This document shows, in pieces, positions 52,903 through 60,438 of a DNA stretch of 64,000 bases. The notes under the pieces are model-generated. The model was not told where the DNA came from. It was given only the letters and a program-made list of their open reading frames with translations, and ran no database searches. Made by a program: the position numbers and the translations under genes. This stretch comes from Accumulibacter phosphatis (GTDB lineage Bacteria > Pseudomonadota > Gammaproteobacteria > Burkholderiales > Rhodocyclaceae). Every line of letters begins with the position of its first letter. Position 1 is the first letter of the stretch. The stretch is taken from the NCBI RefSeq assembly GCF_000024165.1, contig NC_013194.1:1302001-1366000 (forward strand), written 5' to 3'.

Positions 52903-53964
52903 ATGAGAAAGATAGTCCTGTACTCGCTGCTGCTGGCGGCAATGATGGGCCATGCGATCGCCGTTCTGGCGGCGGCGGAATACAAGATCGTGACCGCTTC
53001 GGAACGGGGTACCTATATCAAGATCGGGCGCGATCTCGCCCAGTTCGTGGCGCCGCCGGCGGACATCGCTCTCGAGGTGCTGTCGTCGGCGGGATCGGTG
53101 GATAACGTTCGACGTCTGCGTTACGAGCCGGGCGTCAAGTTCGCTCTGGTGCAGTCGGATGTCTATCAGTCCTTTCTCGACATGGCCAGCGGCGGGAACA
53201 GCGAGGCGGGCGCGCTGATCCGGCCATTGCGCGTGATCATGCCGCTGTACAACGAAGAGATCTACTTCATCGTCCGGGCTGACTCGGAGCGCAACTACGT
53301 ACACGAGATCAGGAATGCGAAGATCAACGCTGGCGAGTTGGGGAGCGGCACGGCGCTGACCTCGGCGACGCTCTACCGCCTGATGTTCGGCGAAGCGATA
53401 CCCGACGCCAGCGCCAGCTACCTGTCGAACGAGGAGGCGCTGGTCAAACTGGTGACTGACAAGACCATCGACGTGGTCGCCGTGGTTGCCGGCCAGCCTG
53501 CCAAACTTCTCGTCGATATGAAGCCCGAGGCGCGTCAGCGCATCAAGCTGCTCAAGTTCGATGCCAACCATCCGTCCAGCAAGTCGGTGCTCAGGACCTA
53601 CTTCCAGGCGAGTGTGCGGGCCAGCAATTATCCCAACCTGCTGACGGCCGACCTGCCCGGGCTGGCCGTCAAGGCGTTCCTCGTCACCTACGACTTCCAG
53701 GTGAAGAACACCGAGGCTTACCTGCGACGCTTCGCCCGTTCGCTGTGCCAGAACTTCCCGACGCTGCTCGATAAGGGGCACCCGAAATGGCGCGAGGTCG
53801 AGCTTGCCCTGCCGGACCTTGGGCGTGGCTGGAACTACTACGCCGCCACCACTGCTGAACTGCGTTCCTGCATCGGCGGCGAGGCCAAGGGGCGAGTGCA
53901 GACGGGATCGCCGCCGGCAAAGGCGTGCTCGCAGCAGGAACGGCTGCTCGGTCTGTGCAAGTAG
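52903..53964 (+). CDS. TAXI-family periplasmic solute-binding protein
   Basis: The 353-residue protein has a signal peptide (MRKIVLYSLLLAAMMGHAIAVLAA) and a TAXI/TRAP-type binding fold: YKIVTASERGTYIKIGRDLA, VLSSAGSVDNVRRLRYEPGV, FALVQSDVYQSF, LRVIMPLYNEEIYFIVR and AGELGSGTALTSATLYRLM. No TRAP membrane subunits are nearby, so it is an orphan binding protein or a sensor. An extra C-terminal tail ends KACSQQERLLGLCK, matching the CX6LGLC tail of the preceding zinc-ribbon membrane protein. The genes are 1 bp apart. Confidence 0.86.
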   Translation: MRKIVLYSLLLAAMMGHAIAVLAAAEYKIVTASERGTYIKIGRDLAQFVAPPADIALEVLSSAGSVDNVRRLRYEPGVKFALVQSDVYQSFLDMASGGNSEAGALIRPLRVIMPLYNEEIYFIVRADSERNYVHEIRNAKINAGELGSGTALTSATLYRLMFGEAIPDASASYLSNEEALVKLVTDKTIDVVAVVAGQPAKLLVDMKPEARQRIKLLKFDANHPSSKSVLRTYFQASVRASNYPNLLTADLPGLAVKAFLVTYDFQVKNTEAYLRRFARSLCQNFPTLLDKGHPKWREVELALPDLGRGWNYYAATTAELRSCIGGEAKGRVQTGSPPAKACSQQERLLGLCK

Positions 53965-54108
53965 GCGCCAGTCCGGGGGGCGGGGCACCGGCTGCCCGTT
54001 CGGTGGGTTGCTGCGCTCTCCAGTCGGCCTGCGGCCACACGGCGCAGTGGGTGTCCGTCAAGTTGGAAAAGTGTCTGCACTGCCTCAGGCCCGCGTGAAT
54101 CGACAGCC

Positions 54109-55311
54109 ATGACAAGGGACTTTTCGGCGAGCTTCGACTCGCCTGCGGACCGCCTCGAGTGGTCGGCGACCAAGTGGGAAAAATATCGCGGGCGGGACGT
54201 CATTCCGCTGTGGATCGCCGACATGGATTACCCGGTTGCGCCGGCGATCCAGCGCGCCGTCGCGGCGCACGTGCGGCATGGCAATTATGGCTACATGTCG
54301 GCGCCGCGCGAACTGGCCGGCGACCTGGTTGCCTACCACGCCGAGCACTATGGCTGGCAGATCGAGCCCGGGTGGATCGTCTGGCTGTCGGGTCTGGTGC
54401 TCGGGATCAATCTCGCAGTCAAGGCCTGCTGCGGCGACGGCGAGTCGGCGCTGACCTTTTCCCCCGTCTACCCGCCGTTCCTGAGCGCGGCGCCGACGCA
54501 GGGGAGGCGCACGCTGGAAGTTCCCCTGGCGCTCGATGAAGCCGCCTGGCGAGCCGGTGATCTACGCTACCACATCGATTTCGCTCGTCTCGATGCGGCC
54601 CTCCTGCCGGATACGCGCCTGCTGCTGCTTTGTCACCCGCACAACCCGGTCGGCAGCTTGTTCTCCCGTGACGAACTTGATGCGCTGGCGGACTTCTGTG
54701 TGTGCCACGATCTGTATGTCTGTTCGGACGAAGTCCATTGCGACCTGATTCTCGACGGCACGACGCCCCACGTGCCGTTTGCCCGCGTGCTTGCCGCGCG
54801 TTCGTCGACGCATCTGGCGCGCAGCATCACCTTGCACGGGCCGGGAAAAGTCTTCAACCTCGCCGGCTTGGGAATCGCCTGGGCGATCATTCCGGATGCC
54901 GGACTGCGCAAGCGCTTCCGCGCCGCCAAGCAGCGCCTGGTGCCGGAGGCCTGTTGTTTTGGCTATACGGCACTGCAGGCCGCGCTGCGCGCTGGCGAGC
55001 CCTGGCGTCAGGCGCTGCTCGCCAGGCTGCGCCGGAATCGCGACCAGGTTTCGGCAGCGCTCGACGCCATGCACCTGCCGCACAGCCATCCGGCGGCGAC
55101 CTACCTGACGTGGATCGACACGCGGCGGCTCGTTGGCAAAGTCGGCAACGCCGCACAGTGGTTCGAGCAGCAGGGCGTCGGCCTTTCGGACGGCGCCGAT
55201 TTCGGCGCACCCGGGTTTGTGCGACTCAATTTCGCTGCCGGTAGTGCGGTCCTCGATGAAGCCTTGCGGCGCATGCAGGAGGCCGTGTACCGGCTGGATG
55301 CCGGCGGCTGA
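54109..55311 (+). CDS. MalY/PatB family PLP-dependent aminotransferase or cystathionine beta-lyase
   Basis: The 400-residue fold-type I PLP enzyme starts DRLEWSATKWEKYRGRDVIP and LWIADMDYPVAPAIQ, characteristic of PatB/MalY C-S lyases. It has NYGYMSAPRELAG, CHPHNPVGSLFSRDELDAL (PLP region) and VCSDEVHCDLIL. The PLP-binding Lys lies in GPGKVFNLAGLG where the family usually reads S-K-x-F-N-L-A-G; here the residue before Lys is Gly, not Ser. Likely activity is cleavage of cystathionine or other S-cysteine conjugates. It lies 144 bp downstream of the TAXI gene and may be separately expressed. Confidence 0.88.
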   Translation: MTRDFSASFDSPADRLEWSATKWEKYRGRDVIPLWIADMDYPVAPAIQRAVAAHVRHGNYGYMSAPRELAGDLVAYHAEHYGWQIEPGWIVWLSGLVLGINLAVKACCGDGESALTFSPVYPPFLSAAPTQGRRTLEVPLALDEAAWRAGDLRYHIDFARLDAALLPDTRLLLLCHPHNPVGSLFSRDELDALADFCVCHDLYVCSDEVHCDLILDGTTPHVPFARVLAARSSTHLARSITLHGPGKVFNLAGLGIAWAIIPDAGLRKRFRAAKQRLVPEACCFGYTALQAALRAGEPWRQALLARLRRNRDQVSAALDAMHLPHSHPAATYLTWIDTRRLVGKVGNAAQWFEQQGVGLSDGADFGAPGFVRLNFAAGSAVLDEALRRMQEAVYRLDAGG

Positions 55312-55405
55312 GGGGGCCCGGTGGGTCGCCCTGGCGGTGGTCGCGGCCGCCACCCGGCCCGGCGGTATGTAGCGAGCCTATCGCCCAGGGAAGTCGTGTC
55401 GCCGA

Positions 55406-56299
55406 TCAGCACGGCCGGCCGTCGGCCAGTCGCGAAAAGCCGAAACCGCCGCCGACACCCGGTTGAATGCAGATGGTCACGCCCAGCGAGCGGGCGGCGC
55501 GGTCGATGTCCGGCGGGAAGCGTGCAAAGGGGATGGCGCGCTCGACGACCGACCTGATGAAAGCGATCTCCTCTTCCTGGTCACCCGCATTGATGACCTT
55601 GAAGGATTTCAGGCTGCCGTCGGGATTGATCCGGAACTGCACCGACGCCGTCTTCAGGCCCCGGCTGCGTGGGTCGTTGCGGACGAAGGCGGCGCTGCGG
55701 TTGAGGCGCTTGACGACTCCGTCCACATAGAGATCGAGACTGAAGGGCTCGGGCGGCGGCGTGTTCGGTCGCCGCTCGAGCAGGGCGCTACCCTCTTCGT
55801 CCTGGCGTGCTTGCTGACGACTGATGTCCCTGGCCATGGCCAGCGAACGTTGGGCCAGCGAAGGCTTGGGCGCGGCCTTGGCCTCGGCGGCGAGTTCGTC
55901 GAGGAAACGGTTCATCTCCTGCTTCTCAGCCGCTGACCAGCGTGGAGTCTCGGCGACGGCCGGCGCGGCGGACTTCGGCGCGGTCAATACGCGCGCGCGG
56001 GGCGGCTGCCTGGCTGGCGGGGCAACGGTCGGCCGGGTGGGAGCCTTCGGCGTCGGCGCCGCCTTTTCCGGCGGGCGCGCGGGTGCGGGTGGGGCCTCGG
56101 CCTGCGGGCGGGCCGACAGGCTGGCTTCGAAGCGCGAGCTGGCGCTCAGCAGGGGAGGCGGCTCCTTTTGTGGAGCGAACAGCACGACGGCGTGCACGAC
56201 CAGCGAGGCAGCGACCGCCCAGGCCAGAGGGCGCAGACCGGATGGTGCTTCGTAGTAGGGAGGCAGCGCGGGCACAGCGGTTCGGGCATCCGTACTCAC
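55406..56299 (-). CDS. TonB-like energy transducer (TonB C-terminal domain protein)
   Basis: The 297-residue inner-membrane protein has one N-terminal membrane span (RPLAWAVAASLVVHAVVLFA, with the TonB-type His). A Pro/Ala/Lys-rich periplasmic spacer and a helical stretch (SAAEKQEMNRFLDELAAEAK) follow. The C-terminal TonB/TolA-like domain reads SRGLKTASVQFRINPDGSLKSFKVI, FIRSVVERAIPFARFPPDI, then LGVTICIQPG. The start is GTG at 56299 overlapping the upstream frame (GTGA). ExbB and ExbD genes are not adjacent. It may energise an outer-membrane receptor or act like TolA. Confidence 0.85.
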   Translation of the reverse strand: MSTDARTAVPALPPYYEAPSGLRPLAWAVAASLVVHAVVLFAPQKEPPPLLSASSRFEASLSARPQAEAPPAPARPPEKAAPTPKAPTRPTVAPPARQPPRARVLTAPKSAAPAVAETPRWSAAEKQEMNRFLDELAAEAKAAPKPSLAQRSLAMARDISRQQARQDEEGSALLERRPNTPPPEPFSLDLYVDGVVKRLNRSAAFVRNDPRSRGLKTASVQFRINPDGSLKSFKVINAGDQEEEIAFIRSVVERAIPFARFPPDIDRAARSLGVTICIQPGVGGGFGFSRLADGRPC

Positions 56300-56697
56300 T
56301 CTCCTGGCGGCCTGCGCAAGCGTTTGCGGTCGTCGAGATCATGGCTTCGTTCCTCGGCCAGTCCTTGCGCGGCGGGAACGGGCATATCGTCGAGAGCGAG
56401 GGCCTGTGGGCAAGTGAGCATGTGGTTTTCGGCACGTTCGTCAAGCGCGGTCGCGCCGACATGGCAAGGCGCGACCACCAGGTTAACGACGAGCGCCGGT
56501 GTCACCGCCAACGGGCGGCGCCAGCCTTCCGTGCTGGTGGCCCATGCCGGGTCTCCCGGCAGGGCGGCGACACGGGTCCGTGCAGGCGGCGCGAGCAGAT
56601 CGGTGGAGGGTTCGGCGGCACGGTACAGCGTTTCATGGACTGCCGGCGGGACGCGAGCGTCGACGCGCTCCTGCCTGGCAAGGATCCCTTCCATCAT
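56296..56697 (-). CDS. Hypothetical protein upstream of the TonB-like gene
   Basis: I do not recognise this 133-residue protein. It is polar, with no membrane segment or signal peptide, two cysteines (APCHVGATALDE and LTCPQALALDD) and a basic C-terminus (DDRKRLRRPPGE). Support comes from its overlap with the next gene (GTGA) and an AGGA a few bases before the ATG codons at 56697 and 56694. In GC-rich DNA such a frame could still be spurious. Confidence 0.45.
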   Translation of the reverse strand: MMEGILARQERVDARVPPAVHETLYRAAEPSTDLLAPPARTRVAALPGDPAWATSTEGWRRPLAVTPALVVNLVVAPCHVGATALDERAENHMLTCPQALALDDMPVPAAQGLAEERSHDLDDRKRLRRPPGE

Positions 56698-56743
56698 CAC
56701 ATCCTGCGTTCAAGTGGGCGGCCAGTGTACCAGTGGAGCAAGC

Positions 56744-57159
56744 ATGGCGCAGTTCTCGCATTCCGAATTCTCCGGCTCCGGTCAGTGGACGCGCGGCGGC
56801 ATGATCATGGTATCGGACATGTTCGACAACTCACTGAAGGGGCGTATCGACGGGCTGTGCAATGAACTATCCAGCAGTCGGTCGGCGGCACGCTGAGCTT
56901 CTCGAGCCAACATGGCTTGATCGACGTAGCAAGCCTGCCGGTGGTCTCGTCCACCGGACAGCTTCCCGTGAGGTCGCCGGCGAGGCCGGCAGCCAATGAT
57001 TGGGCGAACAGCGTAGCGCTGGAATCGGCGCCGGCGGCGGGTCGCGGCGAGCAGGACGTGTTCGCGACGCTGGAAAGGCTCGCCGATCTGCGCGCCAAGG
57101 GCATCCTCAGTGACGAGGAGTTCTCGGCCAAGAAGACGGAGCTGCTGAGCCGCATCTGA
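56744..57159 (+). pseudogene. SHOCT-domain gene broken by an internal deletion and frameshift
   Basis: The 5' part (56744-56896) has a good GGAG site and encodes FSGSGQWTRGGMIMVSDMFD and RIDGLCNEL before a premature stop. A second frame, open from 56866 to 57159, encodes GGTLSFSSQHGLIDVASLPV and ends with a clean SHOCT domain (DVFATLERLADLRAKGILSD, then EEFSAKKTELLSRI). The two parts match the beginning and end of a SHOCT protein type I recall from related bacteria, in which a longer Pro-rich middle separates them. The middle is missing and the frames do not join, so it is probably non-functional. The 80-codon frame from ATG 56917 might still give a small SHOCT protein. Confidence 0.7.
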
Positions 57160-57297
57160 CCCACTCCGCCGCTGCCTGTGGGGCGGCATGGCCCTGAATC
57201 GGCGGCAGACCGACTACCCCCATGATTGGCGCCTACCCCTTCTTCCCCCATGGCTACCACCGATGGGCTTGTCGGCAAGCGGACGGAAAGCGCCAGA

Positions 57298-57314
57298 TGC
57301 GTGATCCTGGTGCA
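57298..57314 (+). promoter_or_regulatory. NtrC-like enhancer site 1
   Basis: TGCGTG-ATCCT-GGTGCA compared with the consensus TGCACC-N5-GGTGCA: the right half matches completely and the left half in three to four positions. Its centre is 30 bp (about three helical turns) from site 2. Confidence 0.5.
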
Positions 57315-57327
57315 CGACGCCGGCCGT

Positions 57328-57344
57328 TGCCCCGCTTTGGTGCG
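57328..57344 (+). promoter_or_regulatory. NtrC-like enhancer site 2
   Basis: TGCCCC-GCTTT-GGTGCG matches TGCACC-N5-GGTGCA at 10 of 12 defined bases with correct spacing. It is centred about 118 bp upstream of the expected urtA start site, a normal distance for NtrC enhancers. Confidence 0.65.
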
Positions 57345-57427
57345 GAGAAAAGGCGCGATGCTCCCTGAATAGTGCGTGCCGCGGCCAAGCGCCGCCTGCC
57401 GGCGCGCCTTCCGAACATCTTTAGTGT

Positions 57428-57443
57428 TGGCACGCCGCTTGCT
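57428..57443 (+). promoter_or_regulatory. Sigma-54 (RpoN) -24/-12 promoter of urtABCDE
   Basis: TGGCACG-CCGC-TTGCT matches the consensus TGGCACG-N4-TTGCW, with the invariant GG (57429-57430) and GC (57441-57442) exactly 12 bp apart. The predicted start is near 57454, about 46 bp before the urtA ATG. Confidence 0.88.
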
Positions 57444-57499
57444 TAATGCTCCTCGGAGGAAGACTTCTTCCCGCTTCTTAACCTTCGAGGAGACAACAG

Positions 57500-58768
57500 A
57501 TGGTACGTCGCAATTTCATGAAGACCCTGTCGGCGGTTGCCGTCACGGCTGCCTTCGGCCTCAACTCGCTGAGCGCCCTGGCCGCCGAGACGATCAAGGT
57601 CGGTGTTCTGCATTCGCTTTCCGGCACCATGGCGATTTCCGAGACGGCTCTCAAGGAGACCGTCCTGATGGCAATCGACGAGATCAACAGCAAGGGCGGC
57701 GTCCTCGGCAAGAAGCTCGAGCCGGTGGTCGTCGACCCGGCCTCCAACTGGCCGCTGTTCGCCGAGAAGGCACGCCAGCTCCTGAGCAAGGACAAGGTTG
57801 CGGTGACTTTCGGCTGCTGGACCTCGGTGTCGCGCAAGTCGGTCCTGCCGGTCTACAAGGAACTCAACGGCCTGCTCTTCTACCCGGTGCAGTACGAAGG
57901 TGAGGAACTCGAGTACAACGTCTTCTACACCGGCGCAGCGCCAAACCAGCAGGCGATCCCGGCGGTCGAGTACCTGATGAGCAAGGATGGTGGTGAGGCC
58001 AAACGTTTCGTTCTGCTCGGCACCGATTACGTCTATCCGCGCACGACCAACAAGATCCTGCGCGCTTTCCTGAAGTCCAAGGGCGTCGCCGACGCCGACA
58101 TCATGGAGGAGTACACCCCCTTCGGGCATAGCGACTACCAGACGATCATCGCCAAGATCAAGAAGTTCTCGAGCGAAGGCAAGAAGACGGCGGTGATCTC
58201 GACGATCAACGGCGATTCGAACGTTCCGTTCTACAAGGAATTGGGTAACGCCGGCATCAAGGCGACCGACGTGCCGGTCGTTGCTTTCTCGGTCGGCGAA
58301 GAGGAACTGCGTGGCGTCGATACCAAGCCGCTGGTCGGGCACCTGGCCTCGTGGAACTACTTCATGTCGTTGAAGAACGCCGAGAACGACAAGTTCACCA
58401 AGCTGTACCGCTCGTGGGCCGTCAAGCAGAAGCTGCCGAATGCCGACAAGGCGGTCACCAACGACCCGATGGAAGCGACCTATATCGGCGTCTACATGTG
58501 GAAGCAGGCGGTCGAGAAAGCCAAGTCCACCGACGTCGACAAGGTGATCGCGGCGATGGCCGGGCAGACCTTCAAGGCGCCGTCCGGTTTCACGATCAAG
58601 ATGGACGAGAAAAACCACCATCTGCACAAGCCGGTGTTCATCGGCGAGATCAAGGCCGACGGGCAGTTCAATGTCGTCTGGAAGACGCCTGGTCCGGTCA
58701 AGGCAGCACCGTGGAGCCCGTACATCCCGGGTAACGACAAGAAGAAAGACACGCCGGAAGGCAAGTAA
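57500..58768 (+). CDS. urtA: Urea ABC transporter substrate-binding protein
   Basis: UrtA captures urea (or short amides) in the periplasm. The 422-residue protein has a Tat- or Sec-like signal (MVRRNFMKTLSAVAVTAAF to about ALAAE). The leucine-binding-protein type fold follows: IKVGVLHSLSGTMAISETAL, KETVLMAIDEINSKGGVLGK, FGCWTSVSRKSVLPVYKELN, GLLFYPVQYEGEE and TINGDSNVPFYKELGNAGIK. These blocks are typical of UrtA rather than amino-acid binders. GAGGAG lies 7 nt before the ATG. It is the first gene of urtABCDE under a sigma-54 promoter. Confidence 0.96.
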   Translation: MVRRNFMKTLSAVAVTAAFGLNSLSALAAETIKVGVLHSLSGTMAISETALKETVLMAIDEINSKGGVLGKKLEPVVVDPASNWPLFAEKARQLLSKDKVAVTFGCWTSVSRKSVLPVYKELNGLLFYPVQYEGEELEYNVFYTGAAPNQQAIPAVEYLMSKDGGEAKRFVLLGTDYVYPRTTNKILRAFLKSKGVADADIMEEYTPFGHSDYQTIIAKIKKFSSEGKKTAVISTINGDSNVPFYKELGNAGIKATDVPVVAFSVGEEELRGVDTKPLVGHLASWNYFMSLKNAENDKFTKLYRSWAVKQKLPNADKAVTNDPMEATYIGVYMWKQAVEKAKSTDVDKVIAAMAGQTFKAPSGFTIKMDEKNHHLHKPVFIGEIKADGQFNVVWKTPGPVKAAPWSPYIPGNDKKKDTPEGK

Positions 58769-58779
58769 GCGTTGTTCTG

Positions 58780-58809
58780 CGGGTGCCGGCGGTCAGCCGC
58801 CGGCACCCG
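58780..58809 (+). other. Intercistronic stem-loop between urtA and urtB
   Basis: A perfect 13-bp GC-rich stem (GGGTGCCGGCGG and its complement, closed by a further C-G pair) with a TCAG loop lies 11 bp after the urtA stop. No T-run follows. Such structures often stabilise the upstream mRNA for a binding protein and reduce expression of the permease genes. Confidence 0.65.
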
Positions 58810-58823
58810 ATCGTGGAGAGAGC

Positions 58824-60422
58824 ATGGGCAAGTCTCGATTTCTGCTGTGTGGTTGGCTGTTGAGCGTTTCGCTTGCGCAGGCGGCCATCGACCCGGCGCT
58901 GCTCAAGCCGCTGGCCTCCGAAGATTCCGACACCAAGATCGCCGCGATCACGGCTCTGGCCCAGGCGGCACCTGCCGAGGCGCTGCCGGTGCTCAAGGCG
59001 CTGGCCGACGATTCGCTGGCGGTGGCGGGGGAGCGCGTCGTCATCGTTGCCGGCGAGCGGGTTCTCGACGCGGCCAATAACACCGAGATCTCGCCGGCGC
59101 CGGCAGCGCGCGAGGTGATCGGGATCAACAACCGTGTGCGCCGAGAACTCTCGGCCGCGCTGGCTGCACTGCGGCTTTTCTCGACGGAGCGCGCGGTGCG
59201 CTGGCAGGCGGCACAGGAAGTGACCCTGAGCGCCGATGCGAAGATGCTGCCGTTGCTCGACCGCGCGCTCGCCGCGGAAAAGGATCCCGAGATTCGAACG
59301 CGCCTGCAACTCGCGCATGCGCAAGCCAGTCTGGGTTCGACCGACGCCGAAGTCCGCCTCGCGGCAGTCAAGACGCTCGGCGAGAGCAGCGATCCGAAGG
59401 TCCGCCAGCTTCTCCTGCCACTCAACGAGAAACGCGGCGATAGCTGGGTGGAGCCCGACAGCGCCGTGCGCGCCGCGGCCGGCACCTCGCTCCGTTCGAT
59501 CGAGCAGCGGCTGGCCTGGGCCGACAGTCTCGGACGGGCGTTTACCGGCCTGTCGCTCGGCTCGATCCTGCTGCTCGCGGCGCTCGGACTGGCGATCACC
59601 TACGGCGTGATGGGGGTGATCAACATGGCCCACGGCGAGTTGCTGATGGTCGGCGCCTACTCGGCATGGGCGATGCAGAGTGTGTTCCGCGCCTATTTGC
59701 CCGGGGCGCTCGACTGGTATCTGCTGGCGGCGATCCCCGTCGGCTTTCTCGCCGCGGCGCTGGTGGGCGTACTGATGGAGCGCCTGATCATCCGTCACCT
59801 TTACGGCCGTCCGCTGGAGACCCTGCTGGCTACCTGGGGCATCTCGCTGTTCCTGATGCAGGTCGCGCGCACCGTGTTCGGCGCGCAGAACGTCGAGGTT
59901 GCCAACCCGGCCTGGATGGCCGGCGGCATCGAACTGCTGCCGAATCTCATGCTGCCGTGGAACCGGATCATCATCGTCGCCTTTTCCATTGCCGTGCTGG
60001 TCGCCATGTGGGCGATCCTCAACCTGTCGCGGCTGGGGATGTTCGTGCGGGCCGTCACACAGAACCGGCCGATGGCCGGCTGTGTCGGCGTGCCGACCGG
60101 CCGCATCGACACGCTGGCGTTTGGCCTCGGCGCCGGCATCGCCGGCCTCGGCGGCGTGGCGCTGTCACAGATCGCCAACGTCGGGCCGGACATGGGCCAG
60201 GGCTATATCGTCGATTCCTTCATGGTCGTCGTTCTCGGCGGCGTCGGGCAACTCGCCGGCGCGGTCTGGGCGGCTCTCGGACTCGGCGTCTTCACCAAGT
60301 TCCTCGAAGGCTGGACCGGGGCCGTGGTCGCCAAGATCGTCGTGCTGGTGTTCATCATCATCTTCATCCAGAAGCGTCCGCAGGGGCTGTTCGCCCTCAA
60401 GGGCCGCTTCGTCGAATCGTGA
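58824..60422 (+). CDS. urtB: Urea ABC transporter permease UrtB
   Basis: The 532-residue inner-membrane permease has a signal peptide (FLLCGWLLSVSLAQA). A long periplasmic N-terminal domain with HEAT-like helical repeats follows (EDSDTKIAAITALAQAAPAE; STDAEVRLAAVKTLGESSDP), as known for UrtB. The LivH-type membrane domain from about residue 240 has ALGLAITYGVMGVINMAHGE, ATWGISLFLMQVARTVFG and VDSFMVVVLGGVGQLAGAV. The ATG at 58824 has a GGAG upstream; the frame is open into urtA but similarity starts here. Confidence 0.95.
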   Translation: MGKSRFLLCGWLLSVSLAQAAIDPALLKPLASEDSDTKIAAITALAQAAPAEALPVLKALADDSLAVAGERVVIVAGERVLDAANNTEISPAPAAREVIGINNRVRRELSAALAALRLFSTERAVRWQAAQEVTLSADAKMLPLLDRALAAEKDPEIRTRLQLAHAQASLGSTDAEVRLAAVKTLGESSDPKVRQLLLPLNEKRGDSWVEPDSAVRAAAGTSLRSIEQRLAWADSLGRAFTGLSLGSILLLAALGLAITYGVMGVINMAHGELLMVGAYSAWAMQSVFRAYLPGALDWYLLAAIPVGFLAAALVGVLMERLIIRHLYGRPLETLLATWGISLFLMQVARTVFGAQNVEVANPAWMAGGIELLPNLMLPWNRIIIVAFSIAVLVAMWAILNLSRLGMFVRAVTQNRPMAGCVGVPTGRIDTLAFGLGAGIAGLGGVALSQIANVGPDMGQGYIVDSFMVVVLGGVGQLAGAVWAALGLGVFTKFLEGWTGAVVAKIVVLVFIIIFIQKRPQGLFALKGRFVES

Positions 60423-60438
60423 GCCGGGAAAAGCGATC

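Larger units (their letters stand above)
57160..57499 (+). other. Regulatory region upstream of urtA
   Basis: This gene-free stretch of 340 bp contains two NtrC-like sites, one sigma-54 promoter and the urtA leader, described separately. The first about 130 bp show nothing recognisable. Confidence 0.7.
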
